This document shows positions 34,269-43,985 of a stretch of 64,000 nucleotides of DNA, piece after piece (the stretch's first letter is position 1; each line of letters begins with the position of its first letter). The stretch is taken from NCBI RefSeq assembly GCF_022370635.2, contig NZ_CP092362.2, positions 3,224,001-3,288,000 on the forward strand, in the 5' to 3' direction. The notes beneath the pieces were generated by a model. It was given only the letters and a program-made list of their open reading frames with translations. It ran no database searches and was not told where the DNA came from. Both the position numbers and the translations under genes were made by a program. This DNA is from Mycolicibacterium crocinum (GTDB lineage Bacteria > Actinomycetota > Actinomycetes > Mycobacteriales > Mycobacteriaceae).

Positions 34269-36793
34269 CAGTTGATCCTCACGGATAGGTGGATTGCTGT
34301 TCCGGCCGCGTCGCGAGTGATGGCGACGTCGTCCATGAGCTCTCGCATGAGCGTGATGCCACGGCCGCGGTTGGAGTCGCCGACGGGTTGCACGGGCTTC
34401 CACGACCCCTGGTCGACGACGGCCAGCTGTACCCGGTCGGCCAGCGCTGTTGCGGTCAGACGGATGGTGCCGTCCGAGCTGTCCCGGTATCCGTGCTCGA
34501 TACCGTTGGCGAGAGCCTCACCGGTGGCGATGAGCACGTTCATGGCTTGGCGCGGCGCCATCCCGGCTCGGGAAAGCCAGTCGCGCAGCACAATACGGGT
34601 ATCGGCCAGACGGTTGGCGTCGGCTGGAAACTCCAGCTCCAAGGAGGCCGGTTGCCGGTATAGGAGCAGCACGACGTCGTCCTGATAACCGTCACGTGGC
34701 GACAGGCTCGACATCACCTGGTCCGCGAGATCGTCTAGCACGGACGCTTGTCCGTCGCGAATGAGGCTGACGGCACGGGAAATGCCGTGCTCCAGTGGGG
34801 CGCTGCGACGTTCGACCAGCCCGTCGGTGTATAGCGCGAGAGTGGCGCGGGCAGGCAGAGTGATGCGCGCTTCGGGGCGGGGCCAATCATGCCGGATTCC
34901 CAATGCGATGGTGTGGCCGTTGTCGAGCGACTGGGTGGTGCCGTCTGGTGCGACCAGGATCGGCGGCGGGTGTCCGGCGCTGGAGTAGACCAGCTCACCG
35001 GTGTCCGGGGTGAGCACCGCGCACACCGCCGTGGTGCACTGGGCGCCGGGCAATCGAGCCGCGAAGCGATCCAGAGCCGCCAACGCGACTGCAGGACTGG
35101 GATTCTCGAAGAGCAACGCACGGCAGGCGCTGCGGATTTGCCCCATCACGGTGGCGGCTGGCAAGCCGTGGCCGACACAGTCGCCGACCACCAGCGCGAT
35201 GCGGCCGTCGTCGAGAGAGACGATGTCGTACCAGTCTCCGCCCACCTGCAGCGGACGGCTGGCGGCTTGGTAGCGCACCGCGAATCCACTTGGTATGTCG
35301 GAAGGTCCGAGAATGGCGTGTTGCAGCGCCAACGCAGTCTCGCGCTGCTGATCAACCCGATGCACGCGTTGCAGCCCCTGGCCGAGACGGCCGGCGAGCA
35401 CCGTCAACAGCGTCTGGTCTTCGAGGGTGAACGGTCGCTGCTCACCGAGCTCGATCCAGACGACGAGGACCCCATCTGGATGCTGTAGCGCGATTCCAGC
35501 GGCTCCGGTCTGCGCAACGTGGGGTGTCAAGAACTCTCCATCACGCAATGAGCCAAGCAGCTGTTGGGTCGCCGGCGGTAAATCGGCCCATCGTGCTGCC
35601 CCACCGGTCGCGGCCACATGCGGCTCCCCGTACGCGGCCGGAAAAGTCACGGTCAGAACTCGGCGAGCCCGCCACAGTCGGCGCAGTTCCTCAGCGGCGG
35701 CAAGCACTGCACCATCAACGGTGTCGGCCTGGGCGAGCTCCTGATTGAGCGCGTGCTCACGCCCCGCAGCCAACGCCAGCGCAATAGCGGCGTGCCGGGC
35801 GAAGTCACTGACCAAGTCCAGATACGCGTCGTCGAAAGCCGGCTGATGGGGTCGACGCGCGACGGCAATCACTCCGAGCACCACATCATCGGCGATCAGC
35901 GGCATGACGATCGCCGAGCGCTCACCGACATCGGTGAACCCCTCAATCGGGTACTGGAATGAATCGGTGATGAGGGGCACGCCGCGACGGGCAACACTGC
36001 CGGTGGTGGAGCCGTCCATCGGCACCTGCCGGCCAATCACCTCCGAGGAGTACCGGCCCGCCGTCGCCGCCACGACGAGGGCGTCGGCGTCATCACCGAT
36101 CGCATCGCGCTCGGCCGGAACCAGCAGGATCGCCTGCTCGGCATCGGCCAACTCGAGCGCACGGTTGACAATGAGCTCCAGCGGCCTGGTCTGCGGATCA
36201 CCGGAGAGAAGCGCAGCCGTTATCTCCCGGCTGGCCGTCATCCACTTCGCCGATTCACGCGCCCGCTCGAACAGTCGGGCGTTGTCGATAGCGGCCGCCG
36301 CTGCGGTGGCCAACGATCGGACCGCAGCCTCTTGGATGGGAGAAAATGCCTGTTCGGGCCGGTCGTCCATCAGATACAAAGTGCCGAAATCATTGTCACG
36401 CACGGTGATCGGCAGGCATAGCAGGGCCCGCATCAGTGGGTCGTGTCCGTGCAGATGAGCGGCCAGTGGTGAAGCCTGTACATCACCGAGGCGCAGACCC
36501 GCACCCACCGCCAGATCGCCCAGTCGGCGCGCTGTGTCTGTGTCGATCCCCGCTCGCACAGAGAAGATCACGCTTCCGTCGGCGCCGCGTATACCGAGCG
36601 CGCCATACTTCGCATCCGTGAGCTCCATCGCCGCGCTGACAATCCGCCGTAATGTGACATCGAGATCGAGATCGGAGCCGATCTCGACAATGAGGCGAAC
36701 CAGTTGCTCCATCCGGTCCCGCGCTGCCACCAGCTCGTCGAGCTCTGCATGCACCGGGCCGGTGAATGCGGACCCGCCTCCACCGTTAACCAC
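34268..36793 (-). CDS. GAF-GAF-PP2C(SpoIIE)-HATPase stress-signalling protein
   Basis: 841 residues. In order: short coiled start, GAF domain (about 30-175, TDAKYGALGIRGADG), second GAF (about 190-345), a further GAF-like region, PP2C/SpoIIE phosphatase (about 480-690; GGDWYDIVSLDDGRIALVVGDCVGHG, YSSAGHPPPIL, LYTDGLVERR), and a C-terminal RsbW-like ATPase domain (about 710-841; ATGEALANGIEHGYRD, NRGRGITLM). It thus joins an antagonist phosphatase to an anti-sigma kinase, recalling mycobacterial Rv1364c, and is coupled to a separate STAS protein. The start is uncertain: GTG 36793 has no clear ribosome site, and GTG at 36754 is an in-frame alternative. Confidence 0.92.
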   Translation of the reverse strand: MVNGGGGSAFTGPVHAELDELVAARDRMEQLVRLIVEIGSDLDLDVTLRRIVSAAMELTDAKYGALGIRGADGSVIFSVRAGIDTDTARRLGDLAVGAGLRLGDVQASPLAAHLHGHDPLMRALLCLPITVRDNDFGTLYLMDDRPEQAFSPIQEAAVRSLATAAAAAIDNARLFERARESAKWMTASREITAALLSGDPQTRPLELIVNRALELADAEQAILLVPAERDAIGDDADALVVAATAGRYSSEVIGRQVPMDGSTTGSVARRGVPLITDSFQYPIEGFTDVGERSAIVMPLIADDVVLGVIAVARRPHQPAFDDAYLDLVSDFARHAAIALALAAGREHALNQELAQADTVDGAVLAAAEELRRLWRARRVLTVTFPAAYGEPHVAATGGAARWADLPPATQQLLGSLRDGEFLTPHVAQTGAAGIALQHPDGVLVVWIELGEQRPFTLEDQTLLTVLAGRLGQGLQRVHRVDQQRETALALQHAILGPSDIPSGFAVRYQAASRPLQVGGDWYDIVSLDDGRIALVVGDCVGHGLPAATVMGQIRSACRALLFENPSPAVALAALDRFAARLPGAQCTTAVCAVLTPDTGELVYSSAGHPPPILVAPDGTTQSLDNGHTIALGIRHDWPRPEARITLPARATLALYTDGLVERRSAPLEHGISRAVSLIRDGQASVLDDLADQVMSSLSPRDGYQDDVVLLLYRQPASLELEFPADANRLADTRIVLRDWLSRAGMAPRQAMNVLIATGEALANGIEHGYRDSSDGTIRLTATALADRVQLAVVDQGSWKPVQPVGDSNRGRGITLMRELMDDVAITRDAAGTAIHLSVRIN

Positions 36794-37041
36794 TTGTTAA
36801 ACCTATCGCCCGACCGGGACTAGTTGAAGTGCCGAGCTGACTCGACAATTGAGCACCAATTCGCAACGCGCCCGCGAAAATTGACGCTGGCCGTCGGGAC
36901 CTCCCCGCACGGCGCTGCCGTGGCGGCGCGTCTCGCCGGACGCGAGCACGCCCAGACACTCGTCTACCCCGAGCGACAGATGTTAACCCGGTAAATTCTG
37001 AAGGCTGATGAGGCCGCTCGACGAAGGTATGTGAGGCTGCG
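36794..37041. other. Intergenic, no gene seen; place where nirD would be expected
   Basis: 248 bp between the 3' end of nirB and the 5' end of the signalling gene, all on the minus strand. No NirD-like frame is present. The part next to 36793 should carry the promoter of the SpoIIE-like/STAS operon; I see no sigma site I would defend. Confidence 0.6.
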
Positions 37042-39603
37042 TCAGACGGTCTCGGACGCGTGCCGCAGCGCCGGCATCCCGATGGGCACCTTGCGCCCTG
37101 AGGTGTTGGTGAACTGAACCGTCGGATCCGCCACCTCAGGCGCGTTGACGAAGGACACGAACCGCGAGAGTTTCTCTTCGTCCTCGAGCACGCCCTTCCA
37201 CTCGCAGGCGTAGCCGGCCACGTGGCGTTCCATCGCCGCCTCGAACTCATCCGCCAGACCAAGCGAGTCGTGGCAGACGACCGCACGCAGGTGTTCGAGG
37301 CCGCCCTCCATCGCCTCCAACCACGGCGCGGTGCGCTGAAGCCGGTCGGCGGTGCGGATGTAGAACATCAGGAACCGGTCGATGTAGCGAATGAGCGTCT
37401 CGTCGTCGAGGTCACTTGCGAGCAACTGCGCATGCCGTGGCGACATCCCACCGTTGCCGCACACGTAGAGGTTCCAGCCTTGTTCGGTGGCGATGACGCC
37501 GACGTCTTTGCTCTGGGCCTCGGCACACTCACGGGCGCAGCCGGACACCGCCATCTTGATCTTGTGCGGTGCGCGCAGACCTCGGTACCGCTTCTCGATC
37601 TCCACGGCCATGTCGACCGAGTCCTGCTGACCGTATCGGCACCAGGTGCTGCCGACGCAGCTCTTCACTGTCCGCAGAGCTTTGCCGTAGGCATGACCGG
37701 ACTCCATACCGCCGTCGATCAGTCGCCGCCAGATCTCCGGCAGTTGGTCCACGCGTGCGCCGAACATATCGATACGTTGGCCGCCGGTGATCTTTGTGTA
37801 TAGGTCGAAGTCCCTGGCTATTTCGCCGATCAATATCAGTTGCTCGGGTGTGATCTCGCCGCCGGGCGAGCGCGGCACCACCGAGTAGCTGCCGTTCTTC
37901 TGGATATTGGCCAAGAAGTGATCGTTGGAATCTTGCAGCGAAGCCTGCTCACCGTCGAGTACATGCTCCGAGCTGGTCGAGGCCAGGATGGACGCGACGG
38001 TGGGTTTGCAGATGTCGCACCCCGCGCCGGTGCCGAACTTCTCGATGAGACCGGAGAACGTGCGAATGCTTGTGGCACTGATGATTTCGTAGAGCTCGGC
38101 ACGCGACTGACCGAAGTGCTCACAGAGTGCCTTGGACTGCTCGACTCCCTCCGCTTCCAACAGCTGCTTGAGCAACGGAACGCACGACCCGCACGAGGTT
38201 CCGGCGAGCGTGCACTTCTTGAGGCTGGGAACGTCCTCGCAGCCGCCGCAAATGGCTGCTTTCAGATCGCCTTTGGTCACGTTGTTGCACGAACAGATCT
38301 GCGCGATGTCGGGCAGGGCCGCAACACCCAGGGCCGGCGCTGCGCCGTCGACCGTGGGGGCGATCAACGCCATCGGGTCGCCGGACAGTTCGCTGGCCAC
38401 CATCGGACGCAGCATCGCGTACGCCGAGGCGTCACCGACCAGGATCCCGCCGAGCAGGGTTTTCGCGTCGTCAGAGAGCACCAGCTTGGCGTAGGTCTGC
38501 TTGACCGGATCGTTGACCACGACCTCGAGGCAATTGGGCGTGCGCCCTTGGGCATCACCGAAGCTGGCCACATCGACACCGAGAAGCTTGAGCTTGGTGG
38601 ACATATCCGCGCCGGGGAATTCGGCCTCGCCACCGAGCAACCGGTCAGCGACGACCTCCGCAGTGGCATATCCCGGTGCCACCAAACCGTAGCAGCGCCC
38701 CTCGATGGCGGCCACCTCACCGATCGCATAGATATCAGGATCGCTTGTGACGCCGGACAAATCAGTGAGCACTCCGCCACGCTGGGCGATGTCGAGCCCC
38801 GCGGCTCGGGCGAGTTCATCACGAGGACGTACCCCGGCCGCGAAGACGACAACGCCAGCGTCGATCGTGCTGTCGTCATTGAGCGACACCCGCACCGAAT
38901 CGTCGATCTCCGACTTGCGCAGTGGCCGGTGCCGTTGCGCCGGCGCGATGCTCGTCGTGGCCACCGCCGTGTGCACTTCGATGCCGAGGTTCTTGATCAT
39001 CCTGCGCAGCAGTGCGCCGCCTGCCTCGTCGAGCTGGTTCGCCATGAGATGCGGTGACATCTCCAACACGTGCGCCGTCAAGCCGAACGTGCGCAGTGCA
39101 TTCGCCGCTTCCAGGCCGAGCAGACCGCCGCCGATCACCACGCCGGTCGGATTCTTCGACGCCAGTGCGGCTTGGGCGCTGAGTCGAATGGCGTCCAGAT
39201 CGTCGAGCGTGCGGTAGACGTGCACCTGGGGAAGATCCCGTCCCGGCACGGGCGGCACGAAGGCGTACGACCCGGTCGCCAATACCAGCGCGTCGTAGTC
39301 GAAAACGCGCCCGTCGGCCGCGGTCACCGTCTTGGCTTCTCGGTCGATCTCGTGGGCTGCCACGCCGAGGTGTACGACGACGGCGTCGTCGCCGGCATAG
39401 TCATTGCCGGGCAGCGCGAGTTGCGCGCGGTCCCAGTGGCTGGTGTAACCGGTCAGACCGACCCGGTCGTACGCCGCGTCGGACTCCTCCGACAGGATGG
39501 TTACTCGCCACGCTCCATTCGTGTCCCGGGAACGCAACGCTTCGACGAACCGGTGTCCGACCATTCCGTGCCCGACGACGACAACATTTCGCACCAAACC
39601 CAT
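37042..39603 (-). CDS. nirB: Assimilatory nitrite reductase [NAD(P)H], large subunit
   Basis: 853 residues from ATG 39603, normal for NirB. Order: FAD/NAD domain (VVVVGHGMVGHRFVEAL at about 6-22; VVIGGGLLGLEAANAL near 150), BFD-like [2Fe-2S] segment (CSCNNVTKGDLKAAICGGC... TSCGSC, about 420-465), sulfite/nitrite reductase half-domain, and the sirohaem/[4Fe-4S] ligands CVGSTWC and CARECAE (about 675-725). It reduces nitrite to ammonium in the cytoplasm for assimilation. The frame continues upstream to 39819 but that part includes the IS end and was not used. No nirD follows. The IS256 element ends about 67 bp before the start, so native promoter sequence has probably been displaced. Confidence 0.95.
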   Translation of the reverse strand: MGLVRNVVVVGHGMVGHRFVEALRSRDTNGAWRVTILSEESDAAYDRVGLTGYTSHWDRAQLALPGNDYAGDDAVVVHLGVAAHEIDREAKTVTAADGRVFDYDALVLATGSYAFVPPVPGRDLPQVHVYRTLDDLDAIRLSAQAALASKNPTGVVIGGGLLGLEAANALRTFGLTAHVLEMSPHLMANQLDEAGGALLRRMIKNLGIEVHTAVATTSIAPAQRHRPLRKSEIDDSVRVSLNDDSTIDAGVVVFAAGVRPRDELARAAGLDIAQRGGVLTDLSGVTSDPDIYAIGEVAAIEGRCYGLVAPGYATAEVVADRLLGGEAEFPGADMSTKLKLLGVDVASFGDAQGRTPNCLEVVVNDPVKQTYAKLVLSDDAKTLLGGILVGDASAYAMLRPMVASELSGDPMALIAPTVDGAAPALGVAALPDIAQICSCNNVTKGDLKAAICGGCEDVPSLKKCTLAGTSCGSCVPLLKQLLEAEGVEQSKALCEHFGQSRAELYEIISATSIRTFSGLIEKFGTGAGCDICKPTVASILASTSSEHVLDGEQASLQDSNDHFLANIQKNGSYSVVPRSPGGEITPEQLILIGEIARDFDLYTKITGGQRIDMFGARVDQLPEIWRRLIDGGMESGHAYGKALRTVKSCVGSTWCRYGQQDSVDMAVEIEKRYRGLRAPHKIKMAVSGCARECAEAQSKDVGVIATEQGWNLYVCGNGGMSPRHAQLLASDLDDETLIRYIDRFLMFYIRTADRLQRTAPWLEAMEGGLEHLRAVVCHDSLGLADEFEAAMERHVAGYACEWKGVLEDEEKLSRFVSFVNAPEVADPTVQFTNTSGRKVPIGMPALRHASETV

Positions 39604-39669
39604 TCCGCGACGGTAGAAATCTGATGTTGCAGCGATGTCCGCGGACGATGACAGGTCAAGTCCAGGGAC

Positions 39670-41065
39670 GTGGTGTACGACGTCGTCGTGTGATTCTTCG
39701 ATGTGATGGTTCAGGCGGTCAGTGTCGCCGGGGTGGCCTCCTGTCCGGTCGGGGTGTCGTTGACTGTGCGTGATTTGCTCAGGACGTCGAGGCCAAGGTA
39801 GCGCCGGGACTCGGCCCATTCGTCGTGTTGTTCGGCCAGCACGGCTCCAACGAGGCGGATCAGGGCGTTGCGGTCGGGGAAGATACCGACGACGTCGGTG
39901 CGCCGGCGGATCTCCTTGTTGAGCCGTTCCTGGGGATTGTTGGACCAGATCTGGCGCCAGATCTGCTTGGGAAACGCCGTGAACGCCAGCAGATCCGGCC
40001 GTGCAGCTTCGAGGTGATCGGCGACCGTAGGTAGCTTGTCGTCCAGGGCGTCGATGATCCGGTCATATTGTGCAGCAACGGATTCAGCATCAGGCTGGTC
40101 GAACACAGAGTGCAGCAGGGTGCGCACCCAGGGCCACGACGACTTCGGGGTCACCGCCATCAGGTTGGTCGTGTAGTGGGTTCTGCAGCGCTGCCACGAT
40201 GCCCCGGGCAGCGTGGCGCCGATCGCGGCGACAAGCCCGGCATGGGCGTCGCTGGTGACCAGTTTGACCCCCGACAGGCCGCGGGCGGTCAGAGCCCGCC
40301 AGAACGTTAGCCAGCCTGCGCCGTCCTCGGCGGTGGTGACATCGATGCCGAGGATTTCGCGGTAGCCCTCGGCGTTGACCCCGACCGCGATCAGCGCGTG
40401 CACGTTGACGACCCGGCCGCCCTCGCGGACCTTGAGCACCAGGGCGTCGGCAGCGACGAACGTATACGGGCCAGCATCGAGCGGTCGGGTGCGGAAGGCC
40501 TCGACGGCGGCGTCGAGCTCTTTGGCCATCACCGACACCTGCGACTTCGACAGGCTGGTGATGCCGAGGGTTTCGACGAGCTTGTCCATCCGCCGCGTCG
40601 AGACACCGAGTAGGTAGCAGGTGGCGACCACGGTGGTCAGGGCCCGCTCGGCGCGTTTGCGGCGTTCCAGCAGCCAGTCCGGGAAGTAGGAGCCCTGGCG
40701 CAGCTTGGGGATCGCGAGATCTAATGTGCCTGCGCGGGTGTCGAATTGGCGGTGCCGGTAGCCGTTGCGGGAGTTGGTCCGCTCGGTGCTGCGTTCGCCG
40801 TATCCGGCGCCGCACAGGGCGTCGGCTTCGGCGCCCATCAGGGTGTGGATGAACGTGGCCAGCAGCTCGCGCAGCACGTCGGGATGGCAGGTGGTGAGTC
40901 GTTCAGCCAGCACCGCAGGCAGGTCGATATTGTGGGCAGTGGTCATCGCGTCGATTCCTTTGCTCGAGTGACTTTGGACGGTCTCTCGAAGAATCACGCG
41001 ATGACCTTCAATCACTCGGCTACGACACGCCGGACATCCTGATCAGGCCCCGACTTGTACACCAC
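39670..41065. mobile_element. IS256-family (IS1081-like) insertion sequence, about 1.4 kb
   Basis: Candidate ends are GTGGTGTAC at 39670-39678 and its inverse GTACACCAC at 41057-41065, with weaker matching inward. The single transposase is on the minus strand. I could not see the usual 8-9 bp duplication, so ends may be off by some bases. It lies between nirB and a DUF3072 gene, in the same direction as nirB, so transcription from the element could run into nirB. Confidence 0.82.
39711..40946 (-). CDS. IS256-family transposase, IS1081-like
   Basis: 411 residues from ATG 40946 (MTTAHNIDLPAVL). Strong remembered likeness to the IS1081 transposase along its length: AEADALCGAGYGERS, AIPKLRQGSYFPDWLLERRKRAE, LGVSTRRMDKLVETLG. 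DDE residues: Asp in FVAADALVLKV, Asp in LVTSDAHAGLV and Glu in SNNPQERLNKEIRRRTDVVG. The frame is intact; an upstream in-frame extension to 41015 is not needed. Confidence 0.95.
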   Translation of the reverse strand: MTTAHNIDLPAVLAERLTTCHPDVLRELLATFIHTLMGAEADALCGAGYGERSTERTNSRNGYRHRQFDTRAGTLDLAIPKLRQGSYFPDWLLERRKRAERALTTVVATCYLLGVSTRRMDKLVETLGITSLSKSQVSVMAKELDAAVEAFRTRPLDAGPYTFVAADALVLKVREGGRVVNVHALIAVGVNAEGYREILGIDVTTAEDGAGWLTFWRALTARGLSGVKLVTSDAHAGLVAAIGATLPGASWQRCRTHYTTNLMAVTPKSSWPWVRTLLHSVFDQPDAESVAAQYDRIIDALDDKLPTVADHLEAARPDLLAFTAFPKQIWRQIWSNNPQERLNKEIRRRTDVVGIFPDRNALIRLVGAVLAEQHDEWAESRRYLGLDVLSKSRTVNDTPTGQEATPATLTA

Positions 41066-41157
41066 TCTGCTGGACGCAACCCGATGACACCGGAATGACG
41101 GTCAGCTCACATCCGGGGCCGTGGGATTGTGAGAGTGCACGGAGCGTGGCCCCCGGG

Positions 41158-41367
41158 TCAGTCGCCGCGTCCGGTTTTGGCCTGGAACTCCTCGATGAGA
41201 TCCGACGCCTGTGCCTTCGTCAGATCCTCAGGTGGTTCGTGATCGGCTTCGCGGGCCAGGGTATGCAGATAACTGCGCTGGGGCCCGGTCATCGGCTCGT
41301 CCCCCGTCACCCATTCGGACGTGTCTTTCTCCGGGTTGTCGTTGGTGGTCTGTGATTGTTCGGTCAT
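41158..41367 (-). CDS. DUF3072-type small protein
   Basis: 69 residues from ATG 41367 (MTEQSQTTNDNPEKD). The core PMTGPQRSYLHTLAREAD followed by DLTKAQASDLIEEFQAKTG matches the short DUF3072 helix pair found widely in actinobacteria; its function is unknown. The acidic hydrophilic N-terminus is typical. Divergent from the P450 gene with a palindrome between. Confidence 0.85.
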   Translation of the reverse strand: MTEQSQTTNDNPEKDTSEWVTGDEPMTGPQRSYLHTLAREADHEPPEDLTKAQASDLIEEFQAKTGRGD

Positions 41368-41435
41368 CCCACACGGGTGCCCATCGAACATCTATTCGAA
41401 ACGAACCCTGGATTTGCGGTCCGCATCAGAAGTTA

Positions 41436-41449
41436 AGTAGCGCGCTACT
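41436..41449. promoter_or_regulatory. Perfect 14 bp palindrome, candidate operator
   Basis: AGTAGCGCGCTACT lies 65 bp before the P450 start and 68 bp from the DUF3072 start, in their shared divergent intergenic region. Length and symmetry suit a dimeric repressor such as a TetR-type protein. It does not match the KstR or KstR2 consensus as I know them. Confidence 0.5.
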
Positions 41450-41514
41450 CATACGTGTGGCCGCGGTGCACTTGAGCATGGATGTGGCAGGCAGGCTCTG
41501 ACCGGGAGGCCACC

Positions 41515-42816
41515 ATGGCGACGATTGACCTGGGTATCGCGCACCGCACGAACGACACCCCACCACCGGACATTCCACTCTCCGACATCGACCTGGGCTC
41601 ACTGGACTTCTGGGGATGGGACGACGACCGCCGCGACGGTGCGTTCGCCACTCTTCGTCGCGAAGCGCCCGTCGCGTTTTTCGAGTCAGCCACGGCGCCC
41701 GGATTCGAGGCGGGCCCCGGCCACTGGGCGCTGACGTCCTACGACCATGTCCACCATGCGAGCCGGCACCCGGACCTGTTCAGCTCCACCCCGACCAGCG
41801 TGTCGTTGAGCGAAATCGACCCTGCAGTCGCCGAATTCAGCGGCTCGATGATCAACCTCGATGACCCGCGTCACCAACGCCTTCGATCGATAGTCAATCG
41901 GGCGTTCACACCCAAAATGGTGGCCCGCATCGACGAGAGCGTGCGAAAGCGGGCTCGGCAGTTGGTGACCGACATGGTGGTCAGCCACCCCGACGGGACG
42001 GCGGACTTCGTCGAGTACCTTTCCGGGCCGTTCCCGCTGCAGATCATCTGCGACATGATGGGCATCCCGGAAGCCGACCAGCAGAAGGTCTTCCACTGGA
42101 CGTCGGTCGCATTGGGAATCGGCGACGAGGAAGTGGCCTCCGACCACGACGAGGTGATTCAGGTGGTCCTCGACCTCGCCGCGTACGGCGTTGAGTTGGC
42201 TGAGTCCCGCCGCGCCGAACCCGCCGATGACCTGACCTCGAACCTGGTGTCGGCCGAGGTCGACGGTGAGCAGTTGTCGTCCGCGGAGATCGCCTCGTTC
42301 TTCATGCTGTTGTCCGCCGCCGGCAACGAGACAACCCGCAACGCCATCAGCCACGGCATGGTGGCATTGAGTCGATACCCCGACGCCCGGGCGACATGGT
42401 GGGCCGACTTCGACGGCGTCGCAACCACTGCGGTCGAAGAGATCGTCCGGTGGGCCAGCCCGGTGATCTTCATGCGGCGCAATCTGACCGAAGACATCGA
42501 ACTCGGCGGCGTCCGTATGAGAGCCGGCGACAAGGTGTCGATGTGGTACAACTCGGCCAACCGCGACGAAGCCAAATTCGACAACCCGTGGTTGTTCGAC
42601 GTCACCCGAAACCCCAACCCGCACTTCGGATACGGCGGTGGCGGAGCGCACTTCTGCCTGGGCGCCAACCTGGCCCGGCGCGAGATCCGCGTGCTGTTCG
42701 AGGAATTGCATCACCAAATCCCCGATATCGTCGCCGCCGAGGAACCGGCCATCCTGTCGTCGGCGTTCCTCCACGGCATCAAGCGACTACCTGTGCGCTG
42801 GACACCGCCGGATTGA
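41515..42816 (+). CDS. Cytochrome P450, CYP124-like
   Basis: 433 residues from ATG 41515 with a clear ribosome site (gggaggcc). It matches mycobacterial CYP124 closely by memory: PLSDIDLGSLDFWGWDDDRRDGAFATLRREAP, MINLDDPRHQRLRSIVNRAFTPKMVARI. The oxygen-activation helix is LLSAAGNETTRNAISHG, ExxR is in VEEIVRW (Glu) with the downstream Arg, and the haem Cys is in GGGGAHFCLGANLARRE (about residue 378). CYP124 enzymes hydroxylate the terminal methyl of branched lipids and cholesterol side chains. The electron partners are not in the window. Confidence 0.93.
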   Translation: MATIDLGIAHRTNDTPPPDIPLSDIDLGSLDFWGWDDDRRDGAFATLRREAPVAFFESATAPGFEAGPGHWALTSYDHVHHASRHPDLFSSTPTSVSLSEIDPAVAEFSGSMINLDDPRHQRLRSIVNRAFTPKMVARIDESVRKRARQLVTDMVVSHPDGTADFVEYLSGPFPLQIICDMMGIPEADQQKVFHWTSVALGIGDEEVASDHDEVIQVVLDLAAYGVELAESRRAEPADDLTSNLVSAEVDGEQLSSAEIASFFMLLSAAGNETTRNAISHGMVALSRYPDARATWWADFDGVATTAVEEIVRWASPVIFMRRNLTEDIELGGVRMRAGDKVSMWYNSANRDEAKFDNPWLFDVTRNPNPHFGYGGGGAHFCLGANLARREIRVLFEELHHQIPDIVAAEEPAILSSAFLHGIKRLPVRWTPPD

Positions 42817-43112
42817 CCGCATACGAGGATTGCTCGCGAGCATTCGTCGAAACCCTTTCCCCGCCGCCCTCCCGCGGCCGTAGGTTCGAAGGGAACACCT
42901 CGACGAAGGACTTCGGGCTACCGACTTTCACGGCCGTGAGTTTCGGGCTCCTGCTTGTCATCGGCGCCTGGGGAGTCATGCGGGGCCGACAACCAACCGG
43001 ATAGGCCCCTCCCCCATCGCGGAGGTTACGGGCCGAACTCATCTTGGGCTGAAACGCGCAACGATCCGCGTGGTTCCACCGTTTACAGCAGTCACATCGT
43101 TAACATCGCGCG

Positions 43113-43895
43113 GTGCACGATTTGCCCGATTCCAGCCGCGTCACCCGCCGTGACGCACTGCGCTACGCCGGCGCACTGGCCGGCCTCGGCGCCGCGGCGC
43201 TGGGTCTCGGCACGCCCACAGCGGCCGCCGCGGCCCCCACGCTGATCGACTTCGCCGCCAAACAGATCCCCGCCGAGCACATCCGCGCTGCCGGCCATGC
43301 AGGAGTAGTGAACTACGTCTCGACATCGCGTCCGGGCTCGTCGTTCGGCGCCAAGCCGATCACCCTGCCCTACGCCCAGTCCCTGACCGCCGCAGGTTTG
43401 GCAATCGTCAGCAACTATCAGTACGGCAAGCCGGGGGGCACCGCACCGTCGGACTTCCTCCGCGGCTACGCGGGTGGCATCGCCGACGCGCGCACCGCGT
43501 GGCAGCTGCACACCGCGGCCGGTGGCGGCCAGAGCGCGCCGGTCTTCTTCACCATCGACGAGGACATCGACCGGGACACGTGGAATCGCGTTGCCCTGCA
43601 ATGGTTCCGCGGCATCAACTCGGTGCTCGGCGTACAACGCACCGGCGTCTACGGCGGCATCGATGTATGCCAGTGGGCCCTCGCCGACGGCGTTATCGGG
43701 CGATCCAGCACTCCTGGCCGCGCCTGGGCCTGGCAGACCAAGGCCTGGTCGGGCAATCGAGTCCACCCCGCGGCCGTCCTCTATCAGCGCATTGTGAGCA
43801 CCGCGTCCAATCCCGGTCCGCTGGTCGGCGGGCTCGAAGTCGATGTGAATGACGCCCTGGCCTCTGACGTCGGCCAGTGGAACCTTCACCGCTGA
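43113..43895 (+). CDS. Secreted DUF1906 (glycoside hydrolase-like) protein, Rv2525c-like
   Basis: 260 residues from GTG 43113. The N-terminus is a Tat signal (SRVTRRDALRYAGALAGLGAAALGLG, cleavage probably after TAAAAA). The mature part has the DUF1906 TIM-barrel-like features: TLIDFAAKQIPAEHIRAAGHAGVVNYVS, FFTIDEDID, TGVYGGIDVCQWAL, and a late GGLEVDVNDAL. The M. tuberculosis relative Rv2525c is a Tat-exported cell-envelope protein with a glycoside-hydrolase-like fold of unclear substrate. It stands alone between the P450 and HD genes. Confidence 0.9.
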   Translation: MHDLPDSSRVTRRDALRYAGALAGLGAAALGLGTPTAAAAAPTLIDFAAKQIPAEHIRAAGHAGVVNYVSTSRPGSSFGAKPITLPYAQSLTAAGLAIVSNYQYGKPGGTAPSDFLRGYAGGIADARTAWQLHTAAGGGQSAPVFFTIDEDIDRDTWNRVALQWFRGINSVLGVQRTGVYGGIDVCQWALADGVIGRSSTPGRAWAWQTKAWSGNRVHPAAVLYQRIVSTASNPGPLVGGLEVDVNDALASDVGQWNLHR

Positions 43896-43985
43896 CCAGA
43901 CAGCGGGCAGCGCGCATTCGTCGTCATACTGCCGAAACACGCCGCGGTTAGGTTGATCGGGAAGCCGTCCCGAGAGGAGCCGACC

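Noticed and set aside
34020..34685. Long plus-strand frames opposite the STAS/SpoIIE-like genes
   Set aside because: High-GC shadow frames of well-supported minus-strand genes.
37042..39819. Longer NirB with a 72-residue N-terminal extension
   Set aside because: The extension crosses the left end of the IS256 element; NirB of normal length starts at 39603.
42837..43004. Short frame ending in a hydrophobic segment (FGLLLVIGAWGVMRG) after the P450 gene
   Set aside because: Looks like a small membrane protein, but no good start or ribosome site could be fixed.
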